Source: Flavobacterium sp. N1736 | GTDB taxonomy: Bacteria > Bacteroidota > Bacteroidia > Flavobacteriales > Flavobacteriaceae | Length of the DNA stretch: 64,000 nt | Direction of reading: 5' to 3' | Assembly (NCBI RefSeq): GCF_025947065.1 | Contig: NZ_CP109994.1 | Span: 3,906,001-3,970,000 of the forward strand | Shown here: positions 24,657-33,765 of the stretch, piece after piece | Layout: each line of letters opens with the position of its first letter | How positions within the stretch are numbered: the stretch's first letter is position 1 | Made by a program: the position numbers and the translations under genes | Notes under the pieces: model-generated | Told to the model about the DNA's origin: nothing | The model's database searches: none | The model's input: the letters and a program-made list of their open reading frames with translations, nothing else

Positions 24657-25262
24657 ATGTTTTCAAAATTAGCATATTCTGTTTTCGAACAAAGCATTAA
24701 AGATTATCACCAGTTTGATAACGTTGATCAACCGATAAGCAATCCTTATCCGAAAGATAAATTTGAACATTTATTATATTTGAAAAACTGGATTGATACT
24801 GTTCAATGGCATTTTGAAGATATTATTCGTGATCCGCAAATTGATCCGGTTGCTGCATTAACTTTAAAAAGAAGAATCGATGCATCAAACCAGGAACGTA
24901 CTGATATGGTAGAATATATCGATAGTTATTTTTTACAAAAATACAGCGATGTAAAAGCAAAAGACGGAGCAAAAATCAATTCTGAAAGTCCGGCTTGGGC
25001 TTTTGACAGATTGTCTATTTTGGCGTTAAAAATTTATCACATGCAAGAAGAGGCTAATCGTGCAGAGGCTTCGCAAGAACACAGAGATAAATGTCAGGAA
25101 AAATTAAATATTCTTTTAGAACAAAGAAGTGATTTATCAACTGCAATTGATGATTTGCTGGCTGATATTGAAAGTGGAGAAAAATTCATGAAAGTGTACA
25201 AACAAATGAAAATGTATAATGACGATGAATTGAATCCGGTTTTATACCAAAATAAAAAATAA
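24657..25262 (+). CDS. DUF4254 family protein
   Basis: I use the ATG at 24657 (201 residues); an upstream ATG at 24552 would place coding sequence across the TATCTTTG -7 box at 24629-24636. The protein is soluble and helical, with HLLYLKNWIDTVQWHFEDII, VAALTLKRRIDASNQERTD and DRLSILALKIYHMQEE, a pattern I associate with DUF4254. This family sits next to lipopolysaccharide heptosyltransferase-like genes in many Bacteroidota, as here: the GT9 gene begins immediately after its stop codon. The biochemical role is unknown; the link to lipopolysaccharide is by position. Confidence 0.78.
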   Translation: MFSKLAYSVFEQSIKDYHQFDNVDQPISNPYPKDKFEHLLYLKNWIDTVQWHFEDIIRDPQIDPVAALTLKRRIDASNQERTDMVEYIDSYFLQKYSDVKAKDGAKINSESPAWAFDRLSILALKIYHMQEEANRAEASQEHRDKCQEKLNILLEQRSDLSTAIDDLLADIESGEKFMKVYKQMKMYNDDELNPVLYQNKK

Positions 25263-26312
25263 TTGGCAGAATTGTCCAATAAAATTAAGCATATAGCCGT
25301 CATGAGACTTTCTGCAATGGGAGATGTCGCCATGACGGTTCCTGTTTTACGCGCTTTTGTAAAACAGTATCCGGAAGTTAAACTAACGGTAATTTCACGC
25401 CCGTTTTTTAAACCGTTTTTTGACGGAATTCCAAATTTGGAGTTTTTTGCTTTTGATGAAAAAGAACGTCACAAAGGTTTTGCGGGACTTTTGAGATTGT
25501 TTAAAGATATACGGAAATTAAAAATTGATGCTTTTGCAGATCTTCATAATGTTTTAAGATCTAAAATTGTGAGTTTGCTTTTCGCTTTAAGCGGAAAAAA
25601 AAGAGCGACAGTCGACAAAGGCCGTGACGGAAAAAAAGAATTAACCCGCGCCGAAAATAAAATTTTCAAACAATTACCAACAATGTTCGAAAGGCACGCA
25701 AAAGTGTTTGAAGAACTTGGTTTTCCTTTAAATTTATCTAATCCTAGTTTCCCTGAAAAGGCAAAATTGAGTTCAGAAATCTTAGAAATTATCGGAGATC
25801 AAAATCAAAAACTAATTGGGATTGCACCTTTTGCACAATATGATTCTAAAGTTTATCCGTTAGATTTAATGACGGAAGTTATTACAACTTTGGCAAAAAA
25901 TCCAGACTATAAAATTTTGCTTTTTGGTGGTGGAAAAAAAGAAATCGAAATTCTGGATTCACTTTCACAACCATTTGATAATGTAATTAATATGGCTGGA
26001 AAAATTAAATTTCAGCAGGAGTTACAATTAATAAGCAACCTCGATGTCATGCTTTCTATGGATTCTGGAAATGCACATATTGCGGCAATGCTTGGCGTAA
26101 AAGTAATTACACTTTGGGGCGCAACACATCCTTATGCGGGATTTTTGCCTTTTAATCAAAGCTTAGAAAATGTGTTAACTTCTGACAGAAATCAATATCC
26201 AAAATTACCGACTTCTGTTTACGGAAACAAAATTGTTGAAGGTTATGAAGATGCAATGAGAACGATTTCTCCTGAGAAAATAGTTTACAGTATTCAGTCG
26301 CAGTTATCATAG
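25263..26312 (+). CDS. Glycosyltransferase family 9 (heptosyltransferase-like)
   Basis: The 349-residue product begins with TTG at 25263, directly after the previous stop; a second TTG at 25272 is also possible, and the ATG at 25302 would cut into the first strand. IKHIAVMRLSAMGDVAMTV is the GT9 N-terminal motif. Near residue 185 KLIGIAPFAQYDSKVYPLDL begins the donor domain, and LDVMLSMDSGNAHIAAMLGV with VITLWGATHPYAG (about residues 260-295) is the ADP-heptose-type binding region. It should add a sugar to lipid A core at the cytoplasmic membrane. It is coupled to the DUF4254 gene. Confidence 0.88.
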   Translation: MAELSNKIKHIAVMRLSAMGDVAMTVPVLRAFVKQYPEVKLTVISRPFFKPFFDGIPNLEFFAFDEKERHKGFAGLLRLFKDIRKLKIDAFADLHNVLRSKIVSLLFALSGKKRATVDKGRDGKKELTRAENKIFKQLPTMFERHAKVFEELGFPLNLSNPSFPEKAKLSSEILEIIGDQNQKLIGIAPFAQYDSKVYPLDLMTEVITTLAKNPDYKILLFGGGKKEIEILDSLSQPFDNVINMAGKIKFQQELQLISNLDVMLSMDSGNAHIAAMLGVKVITLWGATHPYAGFLPFNQSLENVLTSDRNQYPKLPTSVYGNKIVEGYEDAMRTISPEKIVYSIQSQLS

Positions 26313-26401
26313 AAAATTTGAAATTTCATTTTATTTCTGAAATTCCAACTTTTTAATTCAAATGGCTTTATCTTTGATTCTTCAAAAAATTGATATTCAT
26401 T

Positions 26402-26809
26402 ATGGAACAGAAAATACATCAGGGAAGAAACGTAAAACGTTTCAGAGAAATGCTTGGCATCAAACAAGAGGCATTGGCTTTTGATCTGGGAAATGACTGG
26501 AATCAGAAGAAAATTTCTATGCTTGAGGCAAAAGATGTTATTGAAAATAGCCTGCTTAAACAAATTTCAACAATATTAAAAATTCCAGTTGAAGCTTTTC
26601 AGAATTTTGATGAGGAGCACGCGGTGAATATTATTGCCAACACTTTTCATGAAGGAGCAGTTGCTAATAATTCTGGATATTTCAATTGTACTATTAATCC
26701 GATTGATAAAATCGTACAAATACATGAAGAAAAAATTGTGTTATATGAGCGTATGTTGAAGGAGAAAGATGAATTGGTGGCAAGACTTGAAAAATTAATT
26801 AATAAATAA
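26402..26809 (+). CDS. XRE-type helix-turn-helix regulator
   Basis: With the ATG at 26402 the protein has 135 residues. An XRE helix-turn-helix spans about residues 8-65: GRNVKRFREMLGIKQEALAF, NQKKISMLEAKDVI and LLKQISTILKIPVEAFQNF. The middle is a short polar region and the C-terminus, EEKIVLYERMLKEKDELVAR, is a likely coiled coil for dimerisation. A TATCTTTG box at 26369-26376 lies 26 bp ahead of the start. No partner gene suggests a toxin-antitoxin role; the neighbour at 26812-27213 is convergent. The target genes are unknown. Confidence 0.82.
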   Translation: MEQKIHQGRNVKRFREMLGIKQEALAFDLGNDWNQKKISMLEAKDVIENSLLKQISTILKIPVEAFQNFDEEHAVNIIANTFHEGAVANNSGYFNCTINPIDKIVQIHEEKIVLYERMLKEKDELVARLEKLINK

Positions 26810-26811
26810 TT

Positions 26812-27213
26812 TCAGAGCAGCTCAAAGAAAAGATATCCCATTGCTTTCTTTTTGTTTCTGTCGACTACGACTTTAACAAAATGATTTTCTTTTTCTGTAG
26901 CCAGTAAAATATGTTCAAAATCCTGGGTTGAATTTCTGTAAACTTTATGTATCAATTCAGATTCCTTAATTTTATTGGATAAAATTTTGGCTGCTTTTAA
27001 TTCACTTACAAAAGGCCAAATATTAAAATAACTATCATTAGAAACTGATATTTCTGCCAGTCCATCAATCATTGATGCATTATATTTTTCTTGCGAAAGT
27101 AGTTTAGGTCCTTTTTTGTTTCTTCTTTTTTTAATTATAAAATAGACACAAACAATAGATGTAATTACAAAAAGTAATATAAAAGACAGACGAAGGTAGT
27201 GATGCATTGCCAT
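26812..27213 (-). CDS. Membrane-anchored hypothetical protein
   Basis: The 133-residue product has one N-terminal membrane helix (LRLSFILLFVITSIVCVYFI, about residues 7-26), a basic stop-transfer segment KKRRNKKG, and a soluble domain of about 100 residues with a predicted alpha/beta pattern (FVSELKAAKILSNKIKES, FEHILLATEKENHFVKVVVD, KKKAMGYLFFELL). I do not recognise the family. It is convergent with the regulator gene, two bases apart. A 411-bp gene-free, repeat-containing stretch lies on its upstream side. Base composition is like its neighbours, and the frame is long enough to be real. Confidence 0.6.
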   Translation of the reverse strand: MAMHHYLRLSFILLFVITSIVCVYFIIKKRRNKKGPKLLSQEKYNASMIDGLAEISVSNDSYFNIWPFVSELKAAKILSNKIKESELIHKVYRNSTQDFEHILLATEKENHFVKVVVDRNKKKAMGYLFFELL

Positions 27214-27374
27214 GATATTTAATGTTTAAAGTTGACAATTTAGTTAAGCTTTAGAAATCTCAAAAAACAGGAGATTGCGATTACTATAATTTCACCTCTA
27301 ATATAATAAAAATTCAGCAATATTTTAGCAAAAATTTGTTTTTATTGTAATTTCACTTATAGGCAGATTTTCTC

Positions 27375-27426
27375 CAGTCGCAGTCGCAGTTGCAGTCGCA
27401 GTCGCAGTCGCAGTCGCAGTCGCAGT
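27375..27426. repeat. Hexamer tandem repeat (CAGTCG)n
   Basis: Just over eight and a half consecutive copies of CAGTCG, the third being CAGTTG. The unit is a multiple of three but is not in a credible gene. CAGT-rich text of the same style recurs at 27481-27623 and 50815-50860. Confidence 0.92.
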
Positions 27427-27447
27427 TTTCAGTAACTAATAGACATA

Positions 27448-27476
27448 AAAAAGAGTTTGCATTGCAAACTCTTTTT
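27448..27476 (-). terminator. Hairpin between the two repeat arrays, likely terminator
   Basis: GAGTTTGCA (27453-27461) and TGCAAACTC (27463-27471) form a near-perfect dyad extended by an A5/T5 pair on the outside, so it could end transcripts from either side. For the ferredoxin-reductase-like gene (minus strand) it would place the whole 13-bp array in the 3' untranslated region. Confidence 0.75.
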
Positions 27477-27480
27477 ATAA

Positions 27481-27623
27481 CTGAGACTGATAACTGAGAC
27501 TGATAACTGAGACTGATAACTGAGACTGATAACTGAGACTGATAACTGAGACTGATAACTGAGACTGATAACTGAGACTGATAACTGAGACTGAAAGCTG
27601 AGACTGAAAGCTGAGACTGAAAC
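27481..27623. repeat. 13-bp tandem repeat, eleven copies
   Basis: Eight perfect copies of CTGAGACTGATAA (27481-27584) are followed by three variants, CTGAGACTGAAAG twice and CTGAGACTGAAAC once (27585-27623). The array ends one base before the stop codon (27625-27627) of the minus-strand gene. The variants are all at the gene-proximal end, and the homogeneous copies at the far end suggest recent expansion. Confidence 0.95.
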
Positions 27624-27624
27624 T

Positions 27625-28677
27625 CTATACGTCGTCGTAATCTACATAAATAGATTCTGAAGTTGGATGCGCCTGACAAGTTAATATTAAACCCGAAGCG
27701 ATTTCTCCGTCAGTTAAAATAGAATTTTTAGTCATTTCTGCAGTTCCAGAAGTTACACGCGCTAAACAGCTGCTGCAAATTCCGCCCTGACAAGAATATG
27801 GAGCGTCGATTCCTTGTTTTAAAGCGGCGTCAAGAATGGTTTGTTTTTGAGACATTTCGAAAGTAACTTCATCATCATCAACCAAAACGGTAATTTTTGT
27901 ATGTCCTTCTAATGAAGTTTTTATTTCATGTTCTTGTGATGAAGATGTAAAAAGTTCGAATTTAATGGCTGATTCTTTTACATTTTTTTCTTTCAAAATT
28001 CCGGAAACGGTATTGATCATTTCTTCGGGACCACACAAATAGAATTTATCAAACTCTAATTCTTTATGTTTGTTATTGAGCACAAAATTTACAGCTGATT
28101 TTTCGATTCTGCCAAACAAAGCATTTTCGGCTTTAGCCTGACTAAAGACATAATGCACAAAAAAGCGTCCCACATATTGCAATTGCAAGTCGTGTAATTC
28201 CTGGTAAAAGATGGTATCTTCGGGAGTTCTGTTTCCGTAAACTAATACGAATGAACTTTTTGGCTCACTTTTTAATATCGATTTTATAATAGAAAGTACA
28301 GGCGTAATTCCGCTTCCGGCAACAAAAGCTGCGTAGTTTTTTTGTCTTTCGGCATCTGGTTCAAAAGTAAATTTCCCTTCAGGCTGACCTACTTCAAGAA
28401 CGTCTCCGGCTTTTAGTTTTGTATTGGCAAACTGCGAAAACAAACCATTTTTTACTGCTTTTACAGCAATTCGTAATTCGCCGCTTTCTGGTGCTGAACA
28501 AATAGAATATGCACGACGAATTTCTTGATTATCAAGCGTTAACTTTAAATTTAGGTATTGTCCGGCAACAAATTTATAGTCTGATTTTAGTTCTTCGGGA
28601 ACATTAAAAAGTACAGAAACCGCATTGGCAGTTTCACGTTTAACCTCTTTAATTATAAGTTTTAAGAATGAAGGCAT
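27625..28677 (-). CDS. Ferredoxin--NADP reductase / PaaE-like flavoprotein with 2Fe-2S domain
   Basis: The 350-residue product has three domains: an FAD-binding barrel with RRAYSICSAPESGELRIAVK (about residues 54-73), an NAD(P)-binding domain with FVAGSGITPVLSIIKS (about residues 113-128) and YLCGPEEMINTV (about residues 222-233), and a C-terminal plant-type 2Fe-2S ferredoxin domain in which PYSCQGGICSSCLARVTSG supplies three of the Cys ligands and ILTCQAHP the fourth. Such proteins pass electrons from NAD(P)H to a partner oxygenase or reductase. It resembles PaaE, but no paa genes are here, so the partner is unknown. A TACTTTTG element lies on the minus strand at 28694-28701. The stop codon abuts the 13-bp tandem array. 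Confidence 0.9.
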   Translation of the reverse strand: MPSFLKLIIKEVKRETANAVSVLFNVPEELKSDYKFVAGQYLNLKLTLDNQEIRRAYSICSAPESGELRIAVKAVKNGLFSQFANTKLKAGDVLEVGQPEGKFTFEPDAERQKNYAAFVAGSGITPVLSIIKSILKSEPKSSFVLVYGNRTPEDTIFYQELHDLQLQYVGRFFVHYVFSQAKAENALFGRIEKSAVNFVLNNKHKELEFDKFYLCGPEEMINTVSGILKEKNVKESAIKFELFTSSSQEHEIKTSLEGHTKITVLVDDDEVTFEMSQKQTILDAALKQGIDAPYSCQGGICSSCLARVTSGTAEMTKNSILTDGEIASGLILTCQAHPTSESIYVDYDDV

Positions 28678-28802
28678 GATTTAATATTTTATGCAAAAGT
28701 AGCAAACAGCAACTAATTGATAGGTACTAAATTATTATTTTTAACTTTTTTTGTAACGTTTTCTTACATTTGGTCTCTTACTTTAAACTCAAAACCAAAA
28801 CC

Positions 28803-30263
28803 ATGATTAAAAAGTTTATTTATCTCGAATGGAAAGCCTTTACAAGATCAGCCTCTTTTGGAGCAAATTTGGCCATGAAAATTTTGATTGGTTTTTTGAT
28901 GATCTATTTTTCTGTCATCTTTATCGCAATGGGAGTCGGGACATTTTATCTTCTTAAAGAAATGAATCTTGAACCATTAATAACCGTCAACAAATTTTTA
29001 ATTTATTATTTTTTATTTGATTTAGTGATTCGTTTATTAATGCAGGCAATTCCTGTACTTAATATAAAACCGTTGTTGGTTTTACCTTTTAAAAAACCAA
29101 CTATTGTTCATTTTTCGCTGGGCAAAACGGCTTTATCATTTTTCAATTGGGTTCACGCTCTTTTTTTTATTCCTTTTGCAATCGTATTATTGTTAGAAGA
29201 TTATGATGTTATTGGAATTGTATTTTGGCTTTTGGCAATTTTCTCTTTAATATATATCAACAATTTTCTAAATATTATTTTAAGTAATATCGACAAATTG
29301 TTTGTTGTTTTTATTGGAGTTGCTTTGGCTTTGGGTGCAGCTCAATATTATGATTTGTTTAATATCACTGTTTTTACAACGCCTTTTTTTCAAGGACTTT
29401 ATACGCAAAAAGGTTTGTTTTTAATTCCTGTTTTGGTTTTAATTGCATTGTATCAATTTACTTTTAAATATTTCAAAAACAATTTATTTCTAGATGCCGG
29501 ACTTTCTAAAAAGGAAGATATTGCAACGACCGAAAATCTTGCGTGGCTAAATCAATTTGGAACTATAGGAACATTCCTTAAAAATGATATTAAATTAATT
29601 CGAAGAAATAAAAGATCGAAAACGACTCTTATCATGAGTTTTTTCTTTTTGTTCTACGGACTGATCTTTTTTGGTAATACGCACCAACCTGCGATCATGC
29701 ATATTTTTGCCGGAATATTTGTTTCGGGCGGATTTTTATTTGTCTTTGGACAGTTTGTACCAAGCTGGGACAGTTCGTATTATCAATTAATGATGACACA
29801 AAATATTCCGTATCGCGGATATATTACGTCAAAATGGTGGCTGGTTGTAATTGCTACTTTTATCTCGACCATTTTAGCCTCTTTTTACCTTTTTTACGGA
29901 TGGGAAATTTATCTGACTATTGTAGTTGGTGCCATTTATAATATTGGAGTCAATTCACATTTGGTACTTCTTGGCGGAGCTTTTACAAAAACACCAATTG
30001 ATTTAAGCAATGCAAGTGGCGCTTTTGGTGATAAAAAAGCATTCAATGTAAGTGCGATGCTGCTGACTTTGCCAAAATTATTATTGCCTTTGGGATTATA
30101 TGGTATCGGACTTTATTTAGGAAATAAAAACCTTGGATTAGCTTTGGTGGCCGGAGCAGGAATTTTAGGTTTTATTTTTAGAAACAGTGTTTTTTCATTA
30201 ATCGAAAAAAGATATAAAATCGAAAAGTATAGTACAATAAGCGCTTACAAACAAAAGAGTTAA
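28803..30263 (+). CDS. DUF5687 family ABC exporter membrane subunit
   Basis: I choose the ATG at 28803 (486 residues); an upstream TTG at 28770 lies within a TACATTTG promoter box (28765-28772). The chain starts MIKKFIYLEWKAFTRSASFG, typical of ABC-2-like permeases whose N-terminus begins with a short cytoplasmic helix. About twelve hydrophobic helices follow, with a cytoplasmic loop containing LKNDIKLIRRNKRSKTTLI in the middle. The gene precedes an ATP-binding subunit gene (30357-31052), and together they form a two-component exporter. The DUF5687 label is from recollection of this arrangement in flavobacteria. Substrate unknown. Confidence 0.82.
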   Translation: MIKKFIYLEWKAFTRSASFGANLAMKILIGFLMIYFSVIFIAMGVGTFYLLKEMNLEPLITVNKFLIYYFLFDLVIRLLMQAIPVLNIKPLLVLPFKKPTIVHFSLGKTALSFFNWVHALFFIPFAIVLLLEDYDVIGIVFWLLAIFSLIYINNFLNIILSNIDKLFVVFIGVALALGAAQYYDLFNITVFTTPFFQGLYTQKGLFLIPVLVLIALYQFTFKYFKNNLFLDAGLSKKEDIATTENLAWLNQFGTIGTFLKNDIKLIRRNKRSKTTLIMSFFFLFYGLIFFGNTHQPAIMHIFAGIFVSGGFLFVFGQFVPSWDSSYYQLMMTQNIPYRGYITSKWWLVVIATFISTILASFYLFYGWEIYLTIVVGAIYNIGVNSHLVLLGGAFTKTPIDLSNASGAFGDKKAFNVSAMLLTLPKLLLPLGLYGIGLYLGNKNLGLALVAGAGILGFIFRNSVFSLIEKRYKIEKYSTISAYKQKS

Positions 30264-30356
30264 TTAGAGAATGTGCCAATTTGATAATGAGATAATTTTT
30301 ATCGGATTGCGAACCAAATTAACGATTAACCAAATCAACAATTAAACATTAAAAAA

Positions 30357-31052
30357 ATGATACAAGTAAACCAACTTTCAAAAATATATAACGGAACAAC
30401 AGTTTTAAACATTCATAATCTTGAAATTCCGAAAGGGCAAAGTTTTGGATTAGTGGGAAATAACGGAGCAGGAAAAACTACTTTTTTTAGTTTATTGCTT
30501 GATTTGATTCAGCCTTCGACAGGAAATATTAAAAGTAATAACATTCAGGTCAATGAAAATGAAAACTGGAAATCTTTTACGGGTTCATTTTTAGATGAAA
30601 GTTTTTTGATTGGCTATTTAACTCCCGAAGAATATTTTTATTTTATTGGAGATTTGCGTCATCAAAACAAAGCTGATATTGATGCATTATTAGCACAGCA
30701 TGAAGAATTTTTTAATGGAGAAATCCTGAATAATAAAAAATATCTTCGCGATTTGTCTAAAGGAAATCAAAAGAAAGTGGGGATAATTGCCACACTTATA
30801 GGAAATCCGGAAGTAGTTATTCTGGATGAGCCTTTTGCGAACTTAGATCCGACAACCGTGAGTCGATTAAAAAAAATAATAAAAGAACTGGCGCAAAATC
30901 CAAACGTTACAGTGCTGGTTTCCAGCCATGATTTGCAGCATACCGTTGAGGTTTGCGATCGAATTGTTGCCTTAAATAAAGGAGAAATCGTAAAAGATAT
31001 CCAAACATCGGAAGAAACCTTACAAGAACTCGAATCGTTTTTTGCAGTTTAA
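30357..31052 (+). CDS. ABC transporter ATP-binding protein
   Basis: This 231-residue ATPase has every key motif: Walker A GLVGNNGAGKTTFF (about residues 32-45), the signature LRDLSKGNQKKVGI (about residues 130-143), Walker B EVVILDEPFANLDP (about residues 151-164) and the H-loop segment VLVSSHDLQHTVE (about residues 183-195). It should power the DUF5687-type membrane protein encoded 93 bp upstream. It belongs to the CcmA-type subfamily of single-domain ATPases used by ABC-2 exporters. The two genes form a compact unit; the intergenic gap holds an AT-rich sequence of a style seen elsewhere in the window. Confidence 0.95.
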   Translation: MIQVNQLSKIYNGTTVLNIHNLEIPKGQSFGLVGNNGAGKTTFFSLLLDLIQPSTGNIKSNNIQVNENENWKSFTGSFLDESFLIGYLTPEEYFYFIGDLRHQNKADIDALLAQHEEFFNGEILNNKKYLRDLSKGNQKKVGIIATLIGNPEVVILDEPFANLDPTTVSRLKKIIKELAQNPNVTVLVSSHDLQHTVEVCDRIVALNKGEIVKDIQTSEETLQELESFFAV

Positions 31053-31142
31053 GTGTCGATATGTCAAAAAGAAACGTAATTTTACAGGGCTTTTATACTA
31101 AAAATCCTTTTTAGAAGTTAATTGATTTAAAAATCTTTTCTA

Positions 31143-33761
31143 TTGAAAAAGAATACTCTTAAATATAGTTCTGCATTAGTGTTTTTATTTATTTTGATAG
31201 CTTGTTCTACCAAGAAAAATACTTTTTTGTCCAGAAACTCGCATGCTTTAAGTACAAAATATAATATTTTGTACAATGGCGGTATTGGTTTAGATAAAGG
31301 TTTAAAGTCAATTCAGGCTGATAATCAGGATAATTTCTGGAAGATGCTGCCTATTGAAAAAATGCAGGTTGATGAAGGTTTTGCTGAAGAAGGAAAAACA
31401 AAAAATCCTGATTTTGAAAAAGCAGAAACCAAAGCTACAAAAGCCATTCAAAAGCATTCGATGAATATTGGAGGCAGAGAAAAAAACTCCCAAATTGATG
31501 AAGCTTATTTAATGTTAGGAAAAGCCAGATACTACGACCAAAGGTTTATTCCGGCTCTGGAAGCGTTCAATTATATTTTATACAAATACCCAAACAGCAG
31601 CAATATTTATACGGCAAAAATTTGGCGTGAAAAAACCAATATGCGCCTGGGAAATGACGCTATTGTAATTAAAAACATTAAACTCTTATTAAAAAATACG
31701 GATTTAAATAAGCAAACATTTTCAGATGCTAATGCTTTATTGGCGGAGGCTTTTTTAAATTTAGAAGAAAGAGACAGCGCGGTTGCGAAACTTAGAATTG
31801 CCGAAGAATTTTCGAGAGTAAATGAAGACAAAGCCCGATACCGTTTTATTCTTGGGCAAATGTATCAGGAAGTTGGAAAAAAAGACAGCGCCTTTTATTT
31901 TTATGATGAAGTAATTGATATGAATCGTAAAGCCGACAGAAAATACATGATGCATTCTTATGCAAAAAAGGCTCAAATGTATGATTATGAAAATGGCAAT
32001 GACACGATATTTATAGAAACCTACAATAAGCTGGTTAAAGATCGTGAGAACAGACCATATTATGATGTTCTTTTTTATGAAATGGGTGTTTTTTATGATA
32101 AAAGAAAAGAACAAAAAAGTGCGTTGGAATTCTACAATAAATCGTTGGCAAGAAAATCTAAAGATTCTTATTTAATAGCTTCGACTTATAGAAATATTGG
32201 TGACATGTATTTTAAAAATACAGATTATACAATGGCTGCCAAATATTATGACAGTACATTGGTAAAATTAGAACCAAAATCGAGAGAGTACGCTTTTATT
32301 CAAAAAAACCGAAAAAATCTGGATGATGTCATTAAATATGAAGCAATTGCAAAACGTAATGACAGTATTATAAAAGTACACGATTTGCCGGCACCGGATC
32401 GAAAAATTTATTTTGAAAATTATATCGCTGAGCTGAAAAAGAAAGATGAAGCCAAACGTATTTTAGAAGAAAAAGAAAAGGAAAAATTAGCGAATATAGA
32501 ACGCAATACAAATTCTGACAATGGACCGGCGGCAGTAAACCCAAATTCGTTAGGAAAACCTTCTGATCCTAATGTTGGCTCAATTATTCCGCCTGACGGA
32601 AATACTACTGCAAGCACTTTTTATTTTTATAACCCAACAACTGTTGCGTACGGAAAATTGCAATTTAAAAAAATGTGGGGAAGTAATAGAACTTTAGGTA
32701 CCAACTGGAGACTGGCAGCTGTAAAAGCGGCAAATAATGCGGCTTTAAATGATACTTTAAGTATTGATCCTGATATAGCAAATGCAGTAAAAGATACGAT
32801 CGTTATTGAAAAGTATACAACAGAGTTTTATGAAAAGCAGCTTCCAACATCTCAAATTGTAATGGATAGTATTGGTAAGGAACGCAATTTTGCTTATTAT
32901 CAATTAGGGCTTATTTATAAAGAAAAATTTAAAGAATATAATTTAGCAAGCGATAAACTGGAGCAGTTATTAAAAAACAATCCGGAAGAAAAATTGGTTT
33001 TGCCTACAATGTATAATTTGTATAAAATCTACCAGATTACTAATCCTGCGAAAGCCGAAGCTGTAAAAGCAAAAATTACAGGAACGTATCCAAATTCGAG
33101 ATATGCTCAAATTTTGAATAAAACAAGCGAAGAAGATTTAATTACGCCGGACAAAGAATACAATAAATGGTATAAGTTGTTTGAAGAAGAACAGTTTAAT
33201 GTTGTTTTAGAAAATATTGATAATTTGATTAACCAATATTCCGGTGATGAAATTGTTTCAAAATATGAATTACTGAAAGCGAATACTTTAGGAAAAGTAG
33301 AAGGATTGGCTGCTTATAAAAAAGGTCTTGAAGCAGTTGCAGATAATTATCCGAATACGGAAGAAGGCAGAAATGCCCGTGAAATTCTTGAAAAACAAGT
33401 TCCGGGTTTAGAGAAACTTGATTTTACGGCAGTTGATAGTAAAAACTGGAAAATTTTATATTTAATTCCTGCTAACGATTCTCAGACACGTAAAAAAATT
33501 GAAGAAGCAATTCGAGTATTTTTGTTAGTTGAAAATTATGAGAGATTAACAACTTCTGTGGACAAGTACAATAAAACCTACAATTTTGTAGTTATCCATG
33601 GAATGAAATCGGAAGGTTATGCAAACGATGTTGTGGGAATTTTAAGAGATGATAAAAAATATAAAATTGCACACAAGCCAATTATTATTTCTAGTGACAA
33701 TTACAAAGTAGTTCAAATCAAGAAAAATCTTGACGCATATTTAGCCCCAAAAAACCCATAA
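31143..33761 (+). CDS. sprE: PorW/SprE-type TPR lipoprotein of type IX secretion and gliding
   Basis: The 872-residue product starts with TTG at 31143. The signal peptide ends in a lipobox, LFILIACSTKK, with Cys at residue 21. About residues 110-400 form tetratricopeptide-like helical repeats (EAYLMLGKARYYDQRFIPAL, ASTYRNIGDMYFKNTDYTMA), a charged linker lies near residues 420-470, and further repeats follow (YYQLGLIYKEKFKEYNLASD, about residue 585). Length, lipobox and repeat layout match F. johnsoniae SprE and P. gingivalis PorW, needed for type IX secretion and, in Flavobacterium, for gliding. A likely T9SS cargo is encoded at 40125-47078. The bactofilin gene starts 4 bp after its stop codon. 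Confidence 0.85.
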   Translation: MKKNTLKYSSALVFLFILIACSTKKNTFLSRNSHALSTKYNILYNGGIGLDKGLKSIQADNQDNFWKMLPIEKMQVDEGFAEEGKTKNPDFEKAETKATKAIQKHSMNIGGREKNSQIDEAYLMLGKARYYDQRFIPALEAFNYILYKYPNSSNIYTAKIWREKTNMRLGNDAIVIKNIKLLLKNTDLNKQTFSDANALLAEAFLNLEERDSAVAKLRIAEEFSRVNEDKARYRFILGQMYQEVGKKDSAFYFYDEVIDMNRKADRKYMMHSYAKKAQMYDYENGNDTIFIETYNKLVKDRENRPYYDVLFYEMGVFYDKRKEQKSALEFYNKSLARKSKDSYLIASTYRNIGDMYFKNTDYTMAAKYYDSTLVKLEPKSREYAFIQKNRKNLDDVIKYEAIAKRNDSIIKVHDLPAPDRKIYFENYIAELKKKDEAKRILEEKEKEKLANIERNTNSDNGPAAVNPNSLGKPSDPNVGSIIPPDGNTTASTFYFYNPTTVAYGKLQFKKMWGSNRTLGTNWRLAAVKAANNAALNDTLSIDPDIANAVKDTIVIEKYTTEFYEKQLPTSQIVMDSIGKERNFAYYQLGLIYKEKFKEYNLASDKLEQLLKNNPEEKLVLPTMYNLYKIYQITNPAKAEAVKAKITGTYPNSRYAQILNKTSEEDLITPDKEYNKWYKLFEEEQFNVVLENIDNLINQYSGDEIVSKYELLKANTLGKVEGLAAYKKGLEAVADNYPNTEEGRNAREILEKQVPGLEKLDFTAVDSKNWKILYLIPANDSQTRKKIEEAIRVFLLVENYERLTTSVDKYNKTYNFVVIHGMKSEGYANDVVGILRDDKKYKIAHKPIIISSDNYKVVQIKKNLDAYLAPKNP

Positions 33762-33765
33762 TCGC

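Larger units (their letters stand above)
27214..27624. other. Gene-free stretch with two tandem-repeat arrays and a hairpin
   Basis: This 411-bp gap lies between the membrane-anchored protein gene and the stop codon of the ferredoxin-reductase-like gene. It holds a hexamer array (27375-27426), a terminator-like hairpin (27448-27476) and a 13-bp array (27481-27623). A reading frame across the arrays is low-complexity and is not counted as a gene. Confidence 0.85.

Noticed and set aside
27353..27679. A 108-codon minus-strand open frame over the tandem arrays
   Set aside because: Its translation is low-complexity repeats (CDCDCD, SYQSQLSVSV) and overlaps the end of the ferredoxin-reductase-like gene in another frame.
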